Shown here: piece after piece, positions 1-13,684 of the stretch
Numbering within the stretch: position 1 is the first letter of the stretch
How the letters are laid out: every line of letters starts with the position of its first letter
Assembly: GCA_009823395.1 (NCBI GenBank)
Contig: CM020505.1
Coordinates: 5,106,129 to 5,170,128, forward strand
Reading direction: 5' to 3'
DNA from: Thamnaconus septentrionalis
Lineage: Eukaryota > Chordata > Actinopteri > Tetraodontiformes > Monacanthidae
Length of the DNA: 64,000 nt
Position numbers and translations under genes: made by a program
Notes under the pieces: model-generated
Databases searched by the model: none
What the model was told of the DNA's origin: nothing
What the model saw: only the letters and a program-made list of their open reading frames with translations

Positions 1-1691
1 CTGTTTTTATTGGCCAAATTAATCACGCACCTGAGTCATTCATCATTTTTGTTTAACCAACCCCCCCCCGATCAATTTTCACCCCTTGAGAAGTCATCAT
101 TTCGTGGCATAACTTCAATAGAGCCGATAGCCCTGTCAGCGCAGATGGATAGGGTCCGGTGCATTCCTGAGGCAGGGTGTTTCGGGGTCAAAGGGAGAAG
201 AAAGGAAGAGGAGGAGGGAGGAGGAGGAGGAGGAGCTCCGAGAATGAAGTGGGTGCAGTGGCATGAGGGGATTTGGCTGTCAGCAGCAGGACATTAAAGA
301 GTGCGGGGGGGGGGGGAGCAAGAGGTTCATGTGCTGGTAAAATGAGCAGTGCAGCACTCTACGGAAAACTGTGGCCAAGAAATGTTGTTGTGAAGCTCGT
401 GACGTTTTTCGAAAAGTCGCTCAGTGTTTCATCGAACGCAACATTTGAAGACGAGCTGCTACGCGGATCCTCGCACACTTGGATTGCGATTGCTCCTGTT
501 TTGTTTGTCGCACCATCACACATCACGTGATCATATTTCAGACAGAGGCACGATACACAAATACAGCCTAGAGGTGCGGTGCAGTCCACGCAGCATTTAA
601 CGGTGTTAAAGAATGCAAACAGGACGGTAAAAAAAACAAGATGCAAATTCACCCAATTGTTTATCCAATGGCCTTAACGTCAATGTAAAATCTAAAGAAA
701 AAAATGCTATTGGGTTCAAGCTAGTCAGTTTTAGAGCCTGCTGTAGAGTGGTTCAAGTTGAAACGGCAGACAGTGAAAATGCCTTTGCCTGATTTACATG
801 TGGGAGCAGCTCAAGGAGGAATCTGCACAATTGTCCAAGAGTATGGGCTGCCTTGCTATGGATCAAATCAGCCAGTACACCACAGAATACAAACTGCAAA
901 ACGACACGGGATGGAGCATGTTGTGAATCTTGAAATGCCGCCATAAACGGCACCAGACTCCCGACGGAGGAATTCCTGAGAGGAACGTCACCGTCGTGGA
1001 AACACAAGCACATCAGGCCTCATTCCTGAGCTCTCACCTTCCGTCCTTTGACTTTTAATTAGCTGTCCTAAGGAAGGAGAGACTTCTCATTTGTCCCATA
1101 TTGTTTGGCCACAGGTTGAGAACATTGTTCACCTTATTGAACCAATGGGCTGATCAATAACTTCTCCAAGATAAATAAGCAGTTTTCATGCCGGTCACAG
1201 GTTGAACATAAACAAATAGCTTCATAAAAATAGGTGATTTTGTTCAATGCACTATTTTCAGTGAATGCCTCCTCGCCTCGGCCGTTATAGTCAGGTCAAA
1301 CCAAGAAAATATAGCTGGGTTAATGAGGGGAATATAAACGTTCTTTAAAGCCAGTGTCTACAAATCCAGAGGAAGCAGAAGCTTCAGTACCAAAGCCATG
1401 ATGAAGCTCCTGCTGCAGCCTGTAGGATTCTTTGGTTCATCCTCAGAACTCTGAGTCTGACCTGGTGAGATGGAAGGAATAATAACTAACCAGTAATAGA
1501 CTGGCCCCGGCTGACAGGGTTCTTATGGCGGGCTGAGAAACAAGCTGTACCGGGTCTGTGGGGGTGAATATTGTTACACTAGAGCAAAAAGTACAACGTG
1601 TACTAGGATCTAATGCTACTTGACTTTTTGGTTTATATAATACAAACAACTTTTTGGAGGCATTTTGTTATTTTTTTTTTAGTTTGTCAAA

Positions 1692-1737
<46 letters not shown>

Positions 1738-1760
1738 GCGGTAATAGTAGTAGTAGTACT
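1692..1760. repeat. (ACT)n followed by inverted (TAG)n microsatellite
   Basis: About 15 ACT units run from 1692 to 1736. After the short spacer GCGG comes a TAG-type run to about 1760. The second run is the reverse complement of the first, so a single strand could fold into a hairpin. Confidence 0.9.
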
Positions 1761-2239
1761 TGTCATTCTACTCATTCTGCACATCCAAGAACCTAAAGTC
1801 ACTTGTTTTCAGTGGTAGAAAGGCAGCTGACAAAACTTGGGTTTTTATTCACTAATTATAATCCTGCATATTTCATGTATCATGGATATCATGTACTGAT
1901 ATTATGCCACCATGTACTGTAAAGTAGCCCTGAATTTGGACCTGCTGAGTCTCACCCAGACATCGCAGCTCAAGATCGACTGTGAAACCAGAACATTAAC
2001 TGTTGCTGCAATATCCTTGCATGTGATAACGCAGTATTAACTTTGACTTTAACTTCATTCATAGGGCCCTTTTAAATGACACTTACAGAATAAAACTAAA
2101 GACACAACACTAAAACCAAACAAGCAAACATAATATGATCATCACTCGGCAATTGCAGGATTAAAAGAAAGAACAAAAAGAGTAAATGACATCGAAAGGC
2201 CCCATCATGCTACACTTAGGTTGACAAGTTCAGGAGCAG

Positions 2240-2241
<2 letters not shown>

Positions 2242-2318
<77 letters not shown>

Positions 2319-2330
2319 ACACACACACAA
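2242..2330. repeat. Compound (CT)n(CA)n microsatellite
   Basis: Roughly 31 CT units (2242-2302) pass directly into an interrupted CA run ending near 2330. The first part is a pure polypyrimidine tract. Confidence 0.95.
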
Positions 2331-3679
2331 ACAGGCAGGTTTCTTCCTGCCTTTTCTTCCACCAGCGCTGGATTAATTAAGTTAATGGGAGAGGGAATTT
2401 TTTCCTTGATTAAATGAGGCCTGACCCCCCCATCATTACTTCCCCACCAAGAGGCCGGCTAATGCTGAAAGGCTGCACAGCACTCTGACACACACACACA
2501 CACACACAACATACATTTTAAACCCACAGACAAACATCCCATCGGACAGCGCATGGAGGAAACAGAGGCGCAGGCGTGCAGTTGTGCAGGAGCAAGAGCA
2601 GCGCTCACGTGAAGCCGTGCCAACACACCGACAGACACGCAGCACCTCCGCAGCTCTTCTCTCCCATTTCGGCTAATTAGGTCTCATTAAGTCATTAAAA
2701 CGTTAGCAGCCGTATTCCAGCCCGGTGCCAACGGTTTGACTTGGCGAGGGGCGGGGATGCTTCTGTGCTGGATACGGAGGCCATTGTGCATCACTAAACT
2801 ACAGGGAAGTGGTGTAATGAAGGAAGAAAAGAGAAACAAAGGCAGCCCAACCCAGAAAAGTTTTTTTCTTTTCTTTTTTTTTTCTGGGATGCAAATGAGC
2901 AAATTAGCTGGGGTTTTTTTCTTGTTTTTTTGAAGCCTGCACGCAGGAAATGCATCAAATCCTTGATATTCAAATGTAAAACTTGACTTGCAACACTTGC
3001 CCACCACCCATCCACCTACACACATGCACACACACTCACTAACTCAGATATGCACACGCAACCATTGCAGCACACATAAACGCATGCATTGACACAGCAT
3101 AATAGTGGCATCTCATTAGGAGACAATGTAGTGTAGGTGTGCCTGTGTGTGTGTGTGTGTGCGGCTGAGGTGGACATTTTCCCACTTCAGTGTGGAGCTG
3201 GTTGCTACTGGGAAGAACCGGGAGCTCTGCGGCTGCACCGTCCCACTGAGCCGTGGCGAATGGACTTTGATGGCTTGCCGCCAAATGGTTCATCGTTAAC
3301 TAGAGGGTATAGTTTCCAAAAAAGCCAGTGGGCTTGAGGGGGCGAAGCAAATACTGTCCTGTGTTAAATAACACAACCTCTTATCCCATCGGTAACAACC
3401 GTCGCCTCGTCTCCAAACAGAGGAAAGGCTCAAGGAAAGGGATGGAAATGGAAGACAATGGAGCGCCGTGATCACCGTGACTCTGCACAGTCGGGTCCTG
3501 CTGCAGATGCAGCGCAACTACAGGGTCATTTGCTCGGACTGCTGTCCTTGACCCAAAATTGGAGCCTGGCAGGGGAATCAATTTATTGACTGAAGTATTT
3601 CAGAGCATGCTTTGGTCGAGGGTGGATATATGCCTCCTCCCAGTTTGCTGATTATTGGACTTTTTTTTTTTTTTTTTTT

Positions 3680-3874
3680 CGAATTTCATGTACTAAGGCC
3701 CTAAGCAAACTATCAAGAAAAAAAGTTAGCTCACTGCCATAGGCTATGTAGAATGTTTGCTTATGTGGGATTGCTACGTGTCTCATTTATTTTGCCTTGC
3801 TTTGTGAATGTTGATATTGAAAGTGAATTTCTCTTGGAGATGAATAAAGTTTCTATCTATCTATCTATCTATCT
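3680..3874 (+). repeat. LINE 3' tail ending in (CTAT)n
   Basis: The stretch ends with GAATTTCTCTTGGAGATGAA, then TAAAGTTT, then a CTAT microsatellite (3852-3874). This tail layout (AATTTC-C..., AATAAAG, tetranucleotide repeat) is common at the 3' ends of fish LINE copies. The body upstream is too decayed to assign a clade; the family call rests on my recognition of the tail. Confidence 0.55.
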
Positions 3875-6800
3875 GAAGCATTTACGTATAATAGGACACC
3901 GACAAAAAAGCCGTACAAGGTTCAGTGTTGTTGCTGTTAATGACGCGCTTCATGCAGGATTCATTCAGCTGTTACCAAATTATCTTGGCATGTTTGTGAA
4001 ATACACCCATCAGTCAAACGCACCCGTCAGTGTTTTTCAAGTGCCGCTTCCATTCGGCTAACTGGGTAAATTGACTTCTCTCTAATTGCCATGCAAACAA
4101 AAAGAGGTGTCCCAGTTTTCCAGGATTTGAGCTACTGAATCACCTATTGACAAACATTTAGACGAAGAGAGGGAGAGAGGCTGGAGGAGGAGGAGAGGGA
4201 CATAACGCAGCAATTACCTCCAGCCAGACCAGCTCACTGTCAGGAAAGACTAGACACCCCAAGGGTGAGAGGCCACAGCTCAGGTTTCATCAAGCTTAGG
4301 AGCTGAGCTCAATACTTGAGGGTTGTTTTTTAAGAAACCAATACCGAGAGAAGGAGGCTCAGCCACCGCAGTGTAAGAACTAAGAAGCTGTGTGTCCCTT
4401 CATATGCCGCCGATAATGGCATGAAATTGTGATACTGGTGTCTGGCATATTTACATTGATTCACTGGCAGAGGTATTTCTGTTTACTTAGTGTCACAATT
4501 TGCCATGTGTGCAATGAAAATGTATCTTAGATTTTTGAGTAATAAAAGAGTTATATAGTAGTTAAAAAAAAAAACCCACACAGATTCCACTGTATTTTAT
4601 CATTCCATGCCAATGAAAGCACTTCTGTGATGGCTTCTAACTTTTCAAATAAAATGTCCAACTTAGTGAGGTTGATCCTTTGCATCGTTTTCAACTTCCA
4701 CTATTCAGAGAGTCCTCGCTAGAACATGCAGTTCCGTTCCTCAACCCTCCTAATGTCACATGGAGCTATGATACCTCCCTGACACTTCTCCCAGCTTGGT
4801 GACAATAATCCCTGGCCAGGTATTTGTTCCACTGGCATTGGTTGTAGCAAAACGCTAAAAAAAAACAAAACTCTGAGCTTCTGTGGAAGGCTGTAAACAG
4901 AGGGCTAAATGCACAATTTCTCTGAAAAACTATACAGCTTTCTTCATGGAATTATCATGCCAGGCTGTCCAGGATGAACAATCAAGATTTGAATATGGGT
5001 GCATGTAATATGTAAACCATCTCTAATGATATGGGACATTTCCATATTATTACAGATGGTTCACAAGGTCACTGGGCTCTGAAAGGGGAAGAATGTATGT
5101 CTGCACCAAGCTCTCCAGGCACAACATTAGTTTAGCTTAAAGGTCTGGTGAAGAAGCCTTGAATCGATCTGGCCGGCCATTAAAACCCACCGTTGTGCTG
5201 CGTATATGCTGACTGAAGGAGGTTCGAAGAAAAGGATGAAAAACTCGAGCCTAAGTGTGGAACATATGGGCACAACGCGATGAGAGTCGCTCCAAAGTAC
5301 AGACAGAGAAGTGCTCTTAAGATCTCCACCGCTTTGAGGCAAGGCTGAGAGGGGGCAGCATAATGAGACTGCAGATACTTTTTGAGAGGTGGGACCACTA
5401 GAAAACACTCCAACGCTGCTACAAGCATCGTTTTTGTACCTTCAGCGAGACGGACACAGCTGCAGTGACTCTCGCACAATGTCAAAAAAAGAGTTGTATC
5501 ATAAGTAGTAATACAGTGTGCTTGTGTCGGGGTGTGGGGGGGGCAGTGGGGGACACACTGCGCTCAGACCCAAATTCCAGGCTGACTGAGCAGGGACAGA
5601 TGGTCTGATTGATAGTACTTGGCTGTAAGTGCGTGTGTGTGTGTGTGTGTGTGTGTACCACCAACCAAACCTTAAATCAAGCTCAACTAGCGCTCGCCCG
5701 CTGTTTCTAGTGGCTGCTTTTTGCAGCAGACAGTGTCTATACATTGGTTGGACACACAGAGTTGAAAGATTAAGAAGAAAACAATGACACTGTCAATTTA
5801 ATCTGCATACTGTCCGTCTCCAGACGAGGCTACCTGGGAAAGGGGAACAGAGGTCAGGCTGAAATGGAAATGTGACCTCTCGGCTTGCCCGTGTGCAACC
5901 GTAAATGCCTTCAGAATCAATACAGGTGACGGATGTGCAAGATTACTTTCTAAACGTAAAGTCTCTCCGCGTTCAAAATGTTACCGCTGACACCGAGCGA
6001 GTCCTTTGCATCAAAAAAAAAAACAAGGCAGGAAAGTCACGTTGTGAAGCTGCTGCACAAATCACTCGCCACACATCGTCGTATCTGCACAGCTTTGCAG
6101 GCCATTTAAGATCGTCTGTGTTAAGGAGTGCCCCCACATTTTGTCTGGACCCACAGTTCTCCAGTGAGTCAGCCCACAATCCCAGCAGCTGCTGTGTCAG
6201 GTGTTGGATGTTCCAGCTGTGTTTCCTCCCCTGGCAATACGGCGTCGTCACAACCACAAACACACACTCATTTTCAACGTTGGAACGTTTAATCAGTGAA
6301 TCAGAGACTGTGCGGCTCGGACAACTGCAAAGTGGCGTGCTGCTAACGGCTAGCTTGACTCTGTGCGTCGTGACATATTCTTAGCCTTGCTCGACAGCCA
6401 TCCAAAAACTCCAGAGACGATCAGAAGAACAGTCTTATTTTGCCTCCAGCAAAAACACCCAGTTTTGGCTCCCTGCTTTTCCTTGATGGTCTGTTGTACA
6501 TTGTAAATGTGAAGGAACCAAAGACCTGAAACAAACTAAAAACAAACTTGGAGGAATGGTTACCTGCCTGCCTGCCTGTGTTTGTTGGTCTGAACCTGTG
6601 AAAGGCACTGACATCGCAAAGGTTCGATTAACAACACTGGCGTTTTAGCAAAAGCAGATTGTGCAAAATAAGCAGAGGAGGACATTTTTCTCATTCCCAG
6701 AGAGTTGACTGACAGGCTCAAGAGACATACAGCGTGTTTTTTTTTTTTTTAAAAGTATGTGTAAAACATGTGGGAGTGCTGACTCTGACGTCCTCCAAAG

Positions 6801-9800
6801 CATACTACTCATATTTTGTGTAAAAAAAAAAAAAATGTTCTCTTCACTCAGTATCTACTCCTGCTGATTTATGATATTAATGGAATCCATGCTTGCTGAC
6901 ATTCATTAAATGGGCTTGTTTATCCATCAACATTTACAGGCCTATCAAAATATAAGGTGAAACAGATAAATAGTTGTGGAGTTTTTTCATTGTGGATCAA
7001 CTCTCGATGTCTCAGAAGTTGCTTAAAATTGGACCTGACATTGCGCAGCTTGTGCGCATCTCTCGACCTGCTTGGAGGTGCGAGGCCTACAATCAGCCGC
7101 TAGAGCGCGAGCGTTTGCCTCGTCACTCGGCGGTCCCGACCTTGTCGTCTTCACTTACGCAACCATCTTCTCGACGCACAAACAGTGGTGCACAATTAAG
7201 AGGGCGGGAGGGTCCGCAGCTGGATAAACACGGCCAGTGTGTCACAATTCCAGTGTGCGCACAAGAGGGAGATTTCTGAGGTGGGGGGGGGGGGTGAGCG
7301 GTGACTGTGAGAGCGGCGTCGCGGTCAACCCCCTCGTGCCTTCTGCTCTATGTACAGTGCTCATTCATCCCAGTCAGACCTCCTCCAATCACAGAGCTCC
7401 GTCCCTGCATGCGGGGCCTCCCAGCACGCAGGAGGGCCTCCACATGGCCGTGTCAACTGCCAGCCCCGGTTGCATGAGTCAACAAGGCCAAGCTATAAAA
7501 CCAACAAAGGAGTGACAGGGCCGACCCCGAGTGGGAATCTGTTCAATCGCGCCGGGTTGCGGGAAATGTGCAGGACTCCCGCAGCCCCAGACGCTTGACA
7601 CTGTGACGTGCAGACGGTCGTATTGACTCCGGAGTTCGACTCAACATGGGAAAAAGTCGTCCGCGTGAAGCACTCCGCTCTTTAAAGAGAGACACATGCA
7701 CACGCGCGCGCTGTGTAAAAGCCGTGGATGAGCTCGCTCATGTCAAGAAGAGGAATGAGACTGCTATGTGACAGCACCTTGGCAAGGGCGTGCTGCACCG
7801 AGAGGGCGCCAATAAAACGCTCACAATGGAAGGCTCAACAGTGGCCTGCTTCACACAGACAGATGAACTCTATCTTTTATCGCAGATATTTCCCTTTCAG
7901 CAGCGCAACAACGCCTTACAAAAACCTGTTGATTCTGGTGACAATCGCTGCTGTTTTTCTGCCCATTGCAAAGGTGCGACGGCGCAGACTACTGGGAGTT
8001 CGACTATCAGAGAAATAAATGACTGAAAATGATTTGCTGCCACTTCCTTGCCGGGAGTGTGGTTTGTTAGCATGCTCATCACAAAGGTGCTCTGCGTCTA
8101 AATTGGAATTCATTAAACTACATTAGCCTCTCACGGATTCAACAAAAGTCAAATGTGTGCTGGAATCAAACATTCCACAACCGCCCGAAAATTCCTGTGC
8201 CAATTTTCACCACATCCGCGCTGGCGCCTAAAGCGCTCTTTCAACTGGGCGAATGGCTCAACGCTGCTTCTGGAGAGCGAAGAGACACCACAGGTTGTGG
8301 CGGCTGATCTTTCCCATTTCCACTCAAAACACAAGAGGCAAAACATTGCGAGACAGACTTTCCTGTTTCAACACTCGTGACGAGTGCTCTCATGACGCGA
8401 CCGCTTGACAAAGCAGTCACGGCGACAAGTGCACTTGAAGGCGACAGGACTCCATCTGATACTTTAAATTTAATCGTGTTCCAGATGCCAAAGTTGAGGT
8501 ACTGTGGACATACCTGTCCCTTAAAAAAAAACTGTTCAATGAGAGAAGAGAGCTGCCTGCTATTGGTTGTCATTTCAAAATTAAATTTTAGTTGAAATTG
8601 GGAAACTGAAACAAATTTTATACCATGCCTACCTTTCAAAAAAAAAAAACTTTTTTCAAAATGTCTTATGGATGTGTAAATAGGATTTTGAGGCGACAGG
8701 ACAAGGACACAGTCTCGTGTGGCAAACACTTTGCCTCCTTTAATACGGATGTAATTAGCTCGATTGCTACTTACTTTTCAAAGCGAGTCTTCAGCGTTCT
8801 CAGTCCCTGTGAGTGCAACCTTCCCAGCTGTAAAGTGTGTTTATTGCATCACCTGCCCTACAGCCTCCACAAAATAATTTAAACTCGAGAGACCTGGCAA
8901 TCTTGCGTAGCTGTGTGGTTAACAAAAATCCATATCCCTGCTACAGTCTCTCCCACCAACATACATGCATGAAGCAAAATTCATACACGAGTGCAAAGTG
9001 TAAAAGCATGTTAGTACATGTAGAAATGAGTCTGATTAGGTTTAATGACCTTACCAGTTCAATAAACCCCCCAATTAAAGTCATGTGTTTTCAAAATCCA
9101 ACCAATGGGTTGATTCCCTGCCTCCACATTGGTGTTCACTGTCCTCTCTACAGGAAGTACTGCTTCTCTGATCAGCTCTGTTCTGTTGCTCTGGTCGTTG
9201 ATGTGGAATCACATCAATATTAGGGAGCGAAAGCAACACTGATGAATCAGATATTGATATATTGGTTTATTCTTCTTCAATCAACTCTCCCTGTCATGTT
9301 GTACCTGAATTCATATTTTGTCCAGTTGCCCCATCTCATGATTCAGAAGGCAACCTACATTCATTGCCAAGTTGTTCATTGAGAGCAGGATGTTTTTTTC
9401 TGTCTGTTTCCTCATGTTTTCTCTATTCTCTATAGCAATCACGACATAAAGGAATGATGCATTTCTTAATTTAAGATGAGGCTGTACCCGGAGCACCTTC
9501 TTGTCGTACAAATTATGTAAATTGTGGTGGAACACATGGAATATCAAAATGAACAATGGAAACATCTGCTTCAACCAGCTTTATCTTGTGTAATGTGTTT
9601 TGTTTGTTTTTTTTTTTAAACACACAAACATTAGTTAAGTCACTATGTATCCCAGGAGGTTTCCTTTTCAGGTGGGTCAATAGATGGCTGATGAAAGAAA
9701 AATAAAAACTAGATTCAGCTTCAGTCTCAAATGATTTGAAGCTCTTTGCAGCAAATGAAAAACGAGCTCCTCCCATTGAATTCACACACGCTGGAGTGCT

Positions 9801-11159
9801 AAAGATTGCCTCCCTGGCAGTGTGATTAGGCAAACACAGGGCACCATAATATCAACATATTCACAGCAGAGGAAAAAAAACAAAAAACAAAACACACACA
9901 CACACACAGTGAGCTGAGCATCTGCCCAGGGCATCTTTAAATAATATGCATCCTAATTTAGCATGGGCTCTGGGGAGGATATCAAGATGCACTCACGAAT
10001 GCGGCTGACACAAACAAGAGCATGTGCACAGGGCGAGAGCACAAACAGCAAATGCGCAAACACACACGCGCGTAGTTCATTTACCACTCAAAAGTACTGC
10101 GCTATTCTCCGAGGGCCTTATGTCTGCGTATGCATATATATGTAATGTAAAGATTAACATATGTCCCTGTCTAAACAATGACAACAACACCATGAACACA
10201 GTCACTAATATTGCACAGCAGCAATCCCCTGAGCCCAGTGGAGACACTGACTGTACAGATTAGAGTTCAGAGTTTAGCTACTAACGCACTCTGTTTTTGT
10301 TGTTTTTGTTTTTTTTTAAGGAGAACGTCCTCGGGCACTACAGGAACTAAAAACAAGGTGTGCTAGTAAACATATATAGACACACAGATTGAAGCTGAAG
10401 CCTATGCAGCATTTGAAGTTTTTCGTCTGAGAACATGGCTGGGAAAATCACTGCGTAGAGCCATGAAGAAAAAGAGGTTTTCTTAAATAATTGCATCCTT
10501 AAAACAAAACAAAACAAAAAAACTAGATTAGATTTTCTATGGAAAAAAGTGTCTGAAAGCCAGGACGGAGAGACAAGGGTGCTTTTTGCTGTTTTCAATG
10601 AGCAACCTGCAGGCGTGTTTTGACCATTCAACTGGCTGGCTATTGAGAATTATCAAGCATTTTTGTTTTCTTCTTTATTGGCTACACTGGCACAGAATGC
10701 ATTGGCATTTCTGAAAAGCATTAAGGCTGCGTCAATTAGCTTTTCAGTTTTATTTCCTTTTGAGAGCATTTAGGTGTCACGGCGACAAAACTGCAAACGA
10801 CAACAAAGTGCCTCTCGATGCATTAATGCTCATTTGTGTGAACGGTCACAGGTGTTGTACAGAGGAAAAAAAAACACATGTTGATGTTTCTACAACAAAG
10901 CAGGCACTCTAAAAAGTTTCCTACATGCATTTACGGTTATGAAGGACAGACAGCAAAAGAAAAGGAGGTCATCTATATGTGCTTGGTTGATGAAAAATCT
11001 GTTATCACTTAACGGTGGCATTGAATTACTTGAACCACATGTTCATATTCCTCTTATTCGTACAGTGTTTGTGTTGTGACCAAGACATCTAAGAGGGAAA
11101 TAGCTGCAGACCCCAAAAAAAGAATTCCCTTTCCATTGAAAAACTGTTGATCCGTCTGT
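3875..11159. other. Gene-less stretch, no gene recognised
   Basis: No supported gene. It contains a (GT)n run at 5633-5657, poly-T/poly-A runs near 6740 and 6822, a poly-G run near 7280, and a short CA run near 9892-9909. The 7.1-7.8 kb part is richer in CpG than its surroundings, but no exon or promoter could be defined. The AT-rich block around 9910-9970 looks like candidate conserved non-coding DNA. Confidence 0.55.
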
Positions 11160-11853
11160 TGAGCCACATTCAGACTGCCAGCCAAAATCCAATTTTTAGC
11201 CAATCCAGTTTGAAACCGAATTGCTCTTTTGTAGTCTGAACAGTCACAAATCACACAAAATCCGATTTTTAGCCAATCCAGATTGAAACCGAATTGCTCT
11301 TTTGTAGTCTGAACAGTCACAAATCACACGAAATCCGATTTTTGCAAAACGGATTGAAACCACCGATTGAAATCACATTTGGACAGACGCGTCTCAGTGT
11401 GAACAGCTCCAAACACACCGGTGGGTTTTGACTGTCCGTGACGTCACTCTACCCGACATAAGATCCAATGCGCCAGAACACAGAGCCCCATTCCATGTGC
11501 GGAGCTGTAACGCAATGGAGCGGACAGAAGAAGTAGAAAACAGCAGGGGAGGAAAATCATTGGCTCATCAGTGTGTGGGGAGATAGCTCCATTCAAGCCA
11601 AGCTCCAGGGCAGGTAGCGCAACAAGTGCCGCCGTCGCAATTATATGACGTCACACACTACACGCTACGCTGGACGACGCCTCCCCTCCGACGTCGTTGC
11701 CACAGCAACCTGTCAGATGGGTCAATAATGTGGCCCAGTCTGAACAGAGCCAGATCCCATTTCGACACTTGCTAAAAACAGTGTGGACAGTCAGCCCGAA
11801 AAATTGGATTTGAGAAGGAATTCGATTTCAATTGCAGTCTGAACGCAGCCTTG
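11160..11853. mobile_element. Non-autonomous DNA transposon-like element with inverted ends
   Basis: The left end contains CATTCAGACTGCCAGCC and the right end, read on the other strand, GGCTGCGTTCAGACTGCA, so CA/GTTCAGACTGC is shared in inverted orientation. Between them are repeated phrases such as AGTCTGAACAGTCAC and AATCCGATTTTT, typical of short fish MITE-like elements. No transposase frame is present. The left boundary is approximate, and I could not define a target-site duplication. Confidence 0.6.
11198..11343. repeat. 73-bp tandem duplication (two copies)
   Basis: Two units, each beginning AGCCAATCCAG, start at 11198 and 11271, giving a period of exactly 73 bases. The copies differ at only a few positions (for example AGTTTG versus AGATTG). 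The array lies inside the left part of the inverted-repeat element at 11160-11853. Confidence 0.9.
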
Positions 11854-12935
11854 GCGTCGACGGTGGTGTCGTGTCGAGTTGTTGGGAGAAGTGGCTAATT
11901 AGCACCTGATTGGTCGCACCTGCTGATTGAGCGGAGTTACAAGTGTGGAGACAAGGCTGAGAACGCAGGGCTGATTGCAGCTGCTTCTCGACAATATGGG
12001 ACCTGACTGCACCCTCCAAAATAACAACTCTCAACCTCACAGCGACCTCGCAGACCTGGTGCGTCCCAACCTGGCACGTCAGGCTGCTGTGCTCGTTCAC
12101 GGCGGCTTTTGCCGTACCTGCTGTGAGAAATTTAACCAGCCGCGATGTATAACAGATGTAAACCTTTGCTCGTTTTGTTGTGTAATCGCAGTGGCTTCTG
12201 CCATGTTTCACCAATAATTAATGGAGAAAGAACTTTAAGTCCAAACGCTTTCTGGTCTATTCTACTCTGCTGTTCAACCTTTTGGTGAAGCAACATATTT
12301 TAGTTTCGACTCCTTAAAAAACAAAAAAACAAAATCAAACACAACGGTAAAGTGAAATGTGGCATCTGCAGTGACACGTGAGGCTGAGTCATGTAGCCCA
12401 GTGTGACAGCTACCTTGCACTGCTGCCAATAATAGCAGCAATAAGTTTCCTCTTCCCTCAAGGTGCTATTTAGATTTGCTTCTTGGAGAAAAACGTCACT
12501 CTCACCACAGTCAGTGCAACATTCTTGTGTTGACCCTTGTGAAGCTTTACATCTCCATTAAATTTAAAGTAGCGACTGGACTTTGCCCCAGAAACCCCCA
12601 GTGCAGTGCGTTGGGAGGGGGGGGTGGTTTACTCAAAAAACATCTCCCTCCCGCCAGCTGCCCTGCGACTGCATGAGGTCAGAGCCGCAGAATTGATTTC
12701 TGTGAGCCAACACTCTTCTGGTGTCGGGACAAAAATCAACTTATTTATGAAACTGGGTGGTTTAAAGACCCAGACTGACAAAGGAATATTAACAACTACA
12801 TAATTGTAGTTTGCCTTGACCTGAAACTATGGCTGCTAAACTGTTAATTTCATGGGAAAATGTTTCAACTCCAGTGAATAGACAGAGGCCATGGGAATAG
12901 ACAGAATTTGTGTCAGTGTTCTCAATCAAGGTTAG

Positions 12936-13060
12936 GCTAGGTTAAGTTTGCTTTATTGATCTCACATGGGAAACTAAGTAGCCACCAGGTAACTAAGACA
13001 TACAAACAGCGCAAATACCAACAATAAAAACAGACACTCGAATGAATCATGGTCTAAGAA
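12936..13060 (-). repeat. LINE-like 3' tail, minus orientation
   Basis: Read on the minus strand, the sequence ends TTTCCCATGTGAGATCAATA, then AAGCAAACTTAACC. This matches the layout of the tails at 3824-3874 and 41797-41830 (TTTC-CC, GATTAATAAAG-like end). The inner boundary is uncertain because the body is decayed. Confidence 0.4.
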
Positions 13061-13651
13061 AAGAGCATCATAAAAAAATGGGGGAAAAAATTATCGTTTA
13101 GCAGAAAAAAACACTTAAGATTTCTTCAATATCTGACTGCTGCAGGAGCAAAGAATCAATCATCACTAAATGAGGTTTCAAGACTTTTATAAACACAGAG
13201 AGGATGATTCTCATAGCACAGGATGAGTTTTAGTTTGGATTTAGTTCTTTTCTTAAGGATGACTCCAGAACTAGAACGATAACGCAACAATCCTGCCCTC
13301 TTGATCAATTGGTTGATCCTGTGTTTTTTTTTTTTTTTTTATCATCGATAGATCTGCTGCACTGGCCAAGGATGCTTTGATAAGACACTCGGAACCCTAT
13401 AGTAAACATATCTAAGCATTCTGAGAAAGAAGAGCATGGACTGGGTCTCCCTCAGTGAGAACTGGGCATTTTCTTTCCAGTTTAATTTGCTTGCCTTTAA
13501 TCAACACAGGGTGGACCATGTCTTATTTTTCTTCTTTCTAAAATCAATACTCACCTCTTGAATGATACGTCTGCTTCAATTATGCTGAAGTTTTTTGTCG
13601 CGTTTCAAATGCTAATAAATGGAAAAAAAAAAAAAAAAAGGATGTGCTGGA

Positions 13652-13653
<2 letters not shown>

Positions 13654-13682
<29 letters not shown>
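13654..13682. repeat. (CA)n microsatellite
   Basis: About 14 CA units, preceded closely by a 17-base poly-A run at 13623-13639. Confidence 0.95.

Positions 13683-13684
<2 letters not shown>

Larger units (their letters stand above)
1..3679. other. Gene-less stretch, no gene recognised
   Basis: No reading frame here has convincing coding character together with splice sites. The sequence holds homopurine and poly-C tracts near 60 and 200-315, the trinucleotide and CT/CA repeats listed separately, a short (GT)n at about 3144-3161 and a poly-T at 3661-3680. AT-rich blocks with TAAT/ATTA motifs around 2365-2420 and 2670-2705 resemble conserved non-coding DNA of vertebrates, but that is inference without an alignment. 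Confidence 0.6.

Noticed and set aside
359..652. Minus-strand cysteine-rich frame with a hydrophobic start, secreted-peptide-like
   Set aside because: The frame begins with GTG rather than ATG, shows no known family and has no promoter or splice context.
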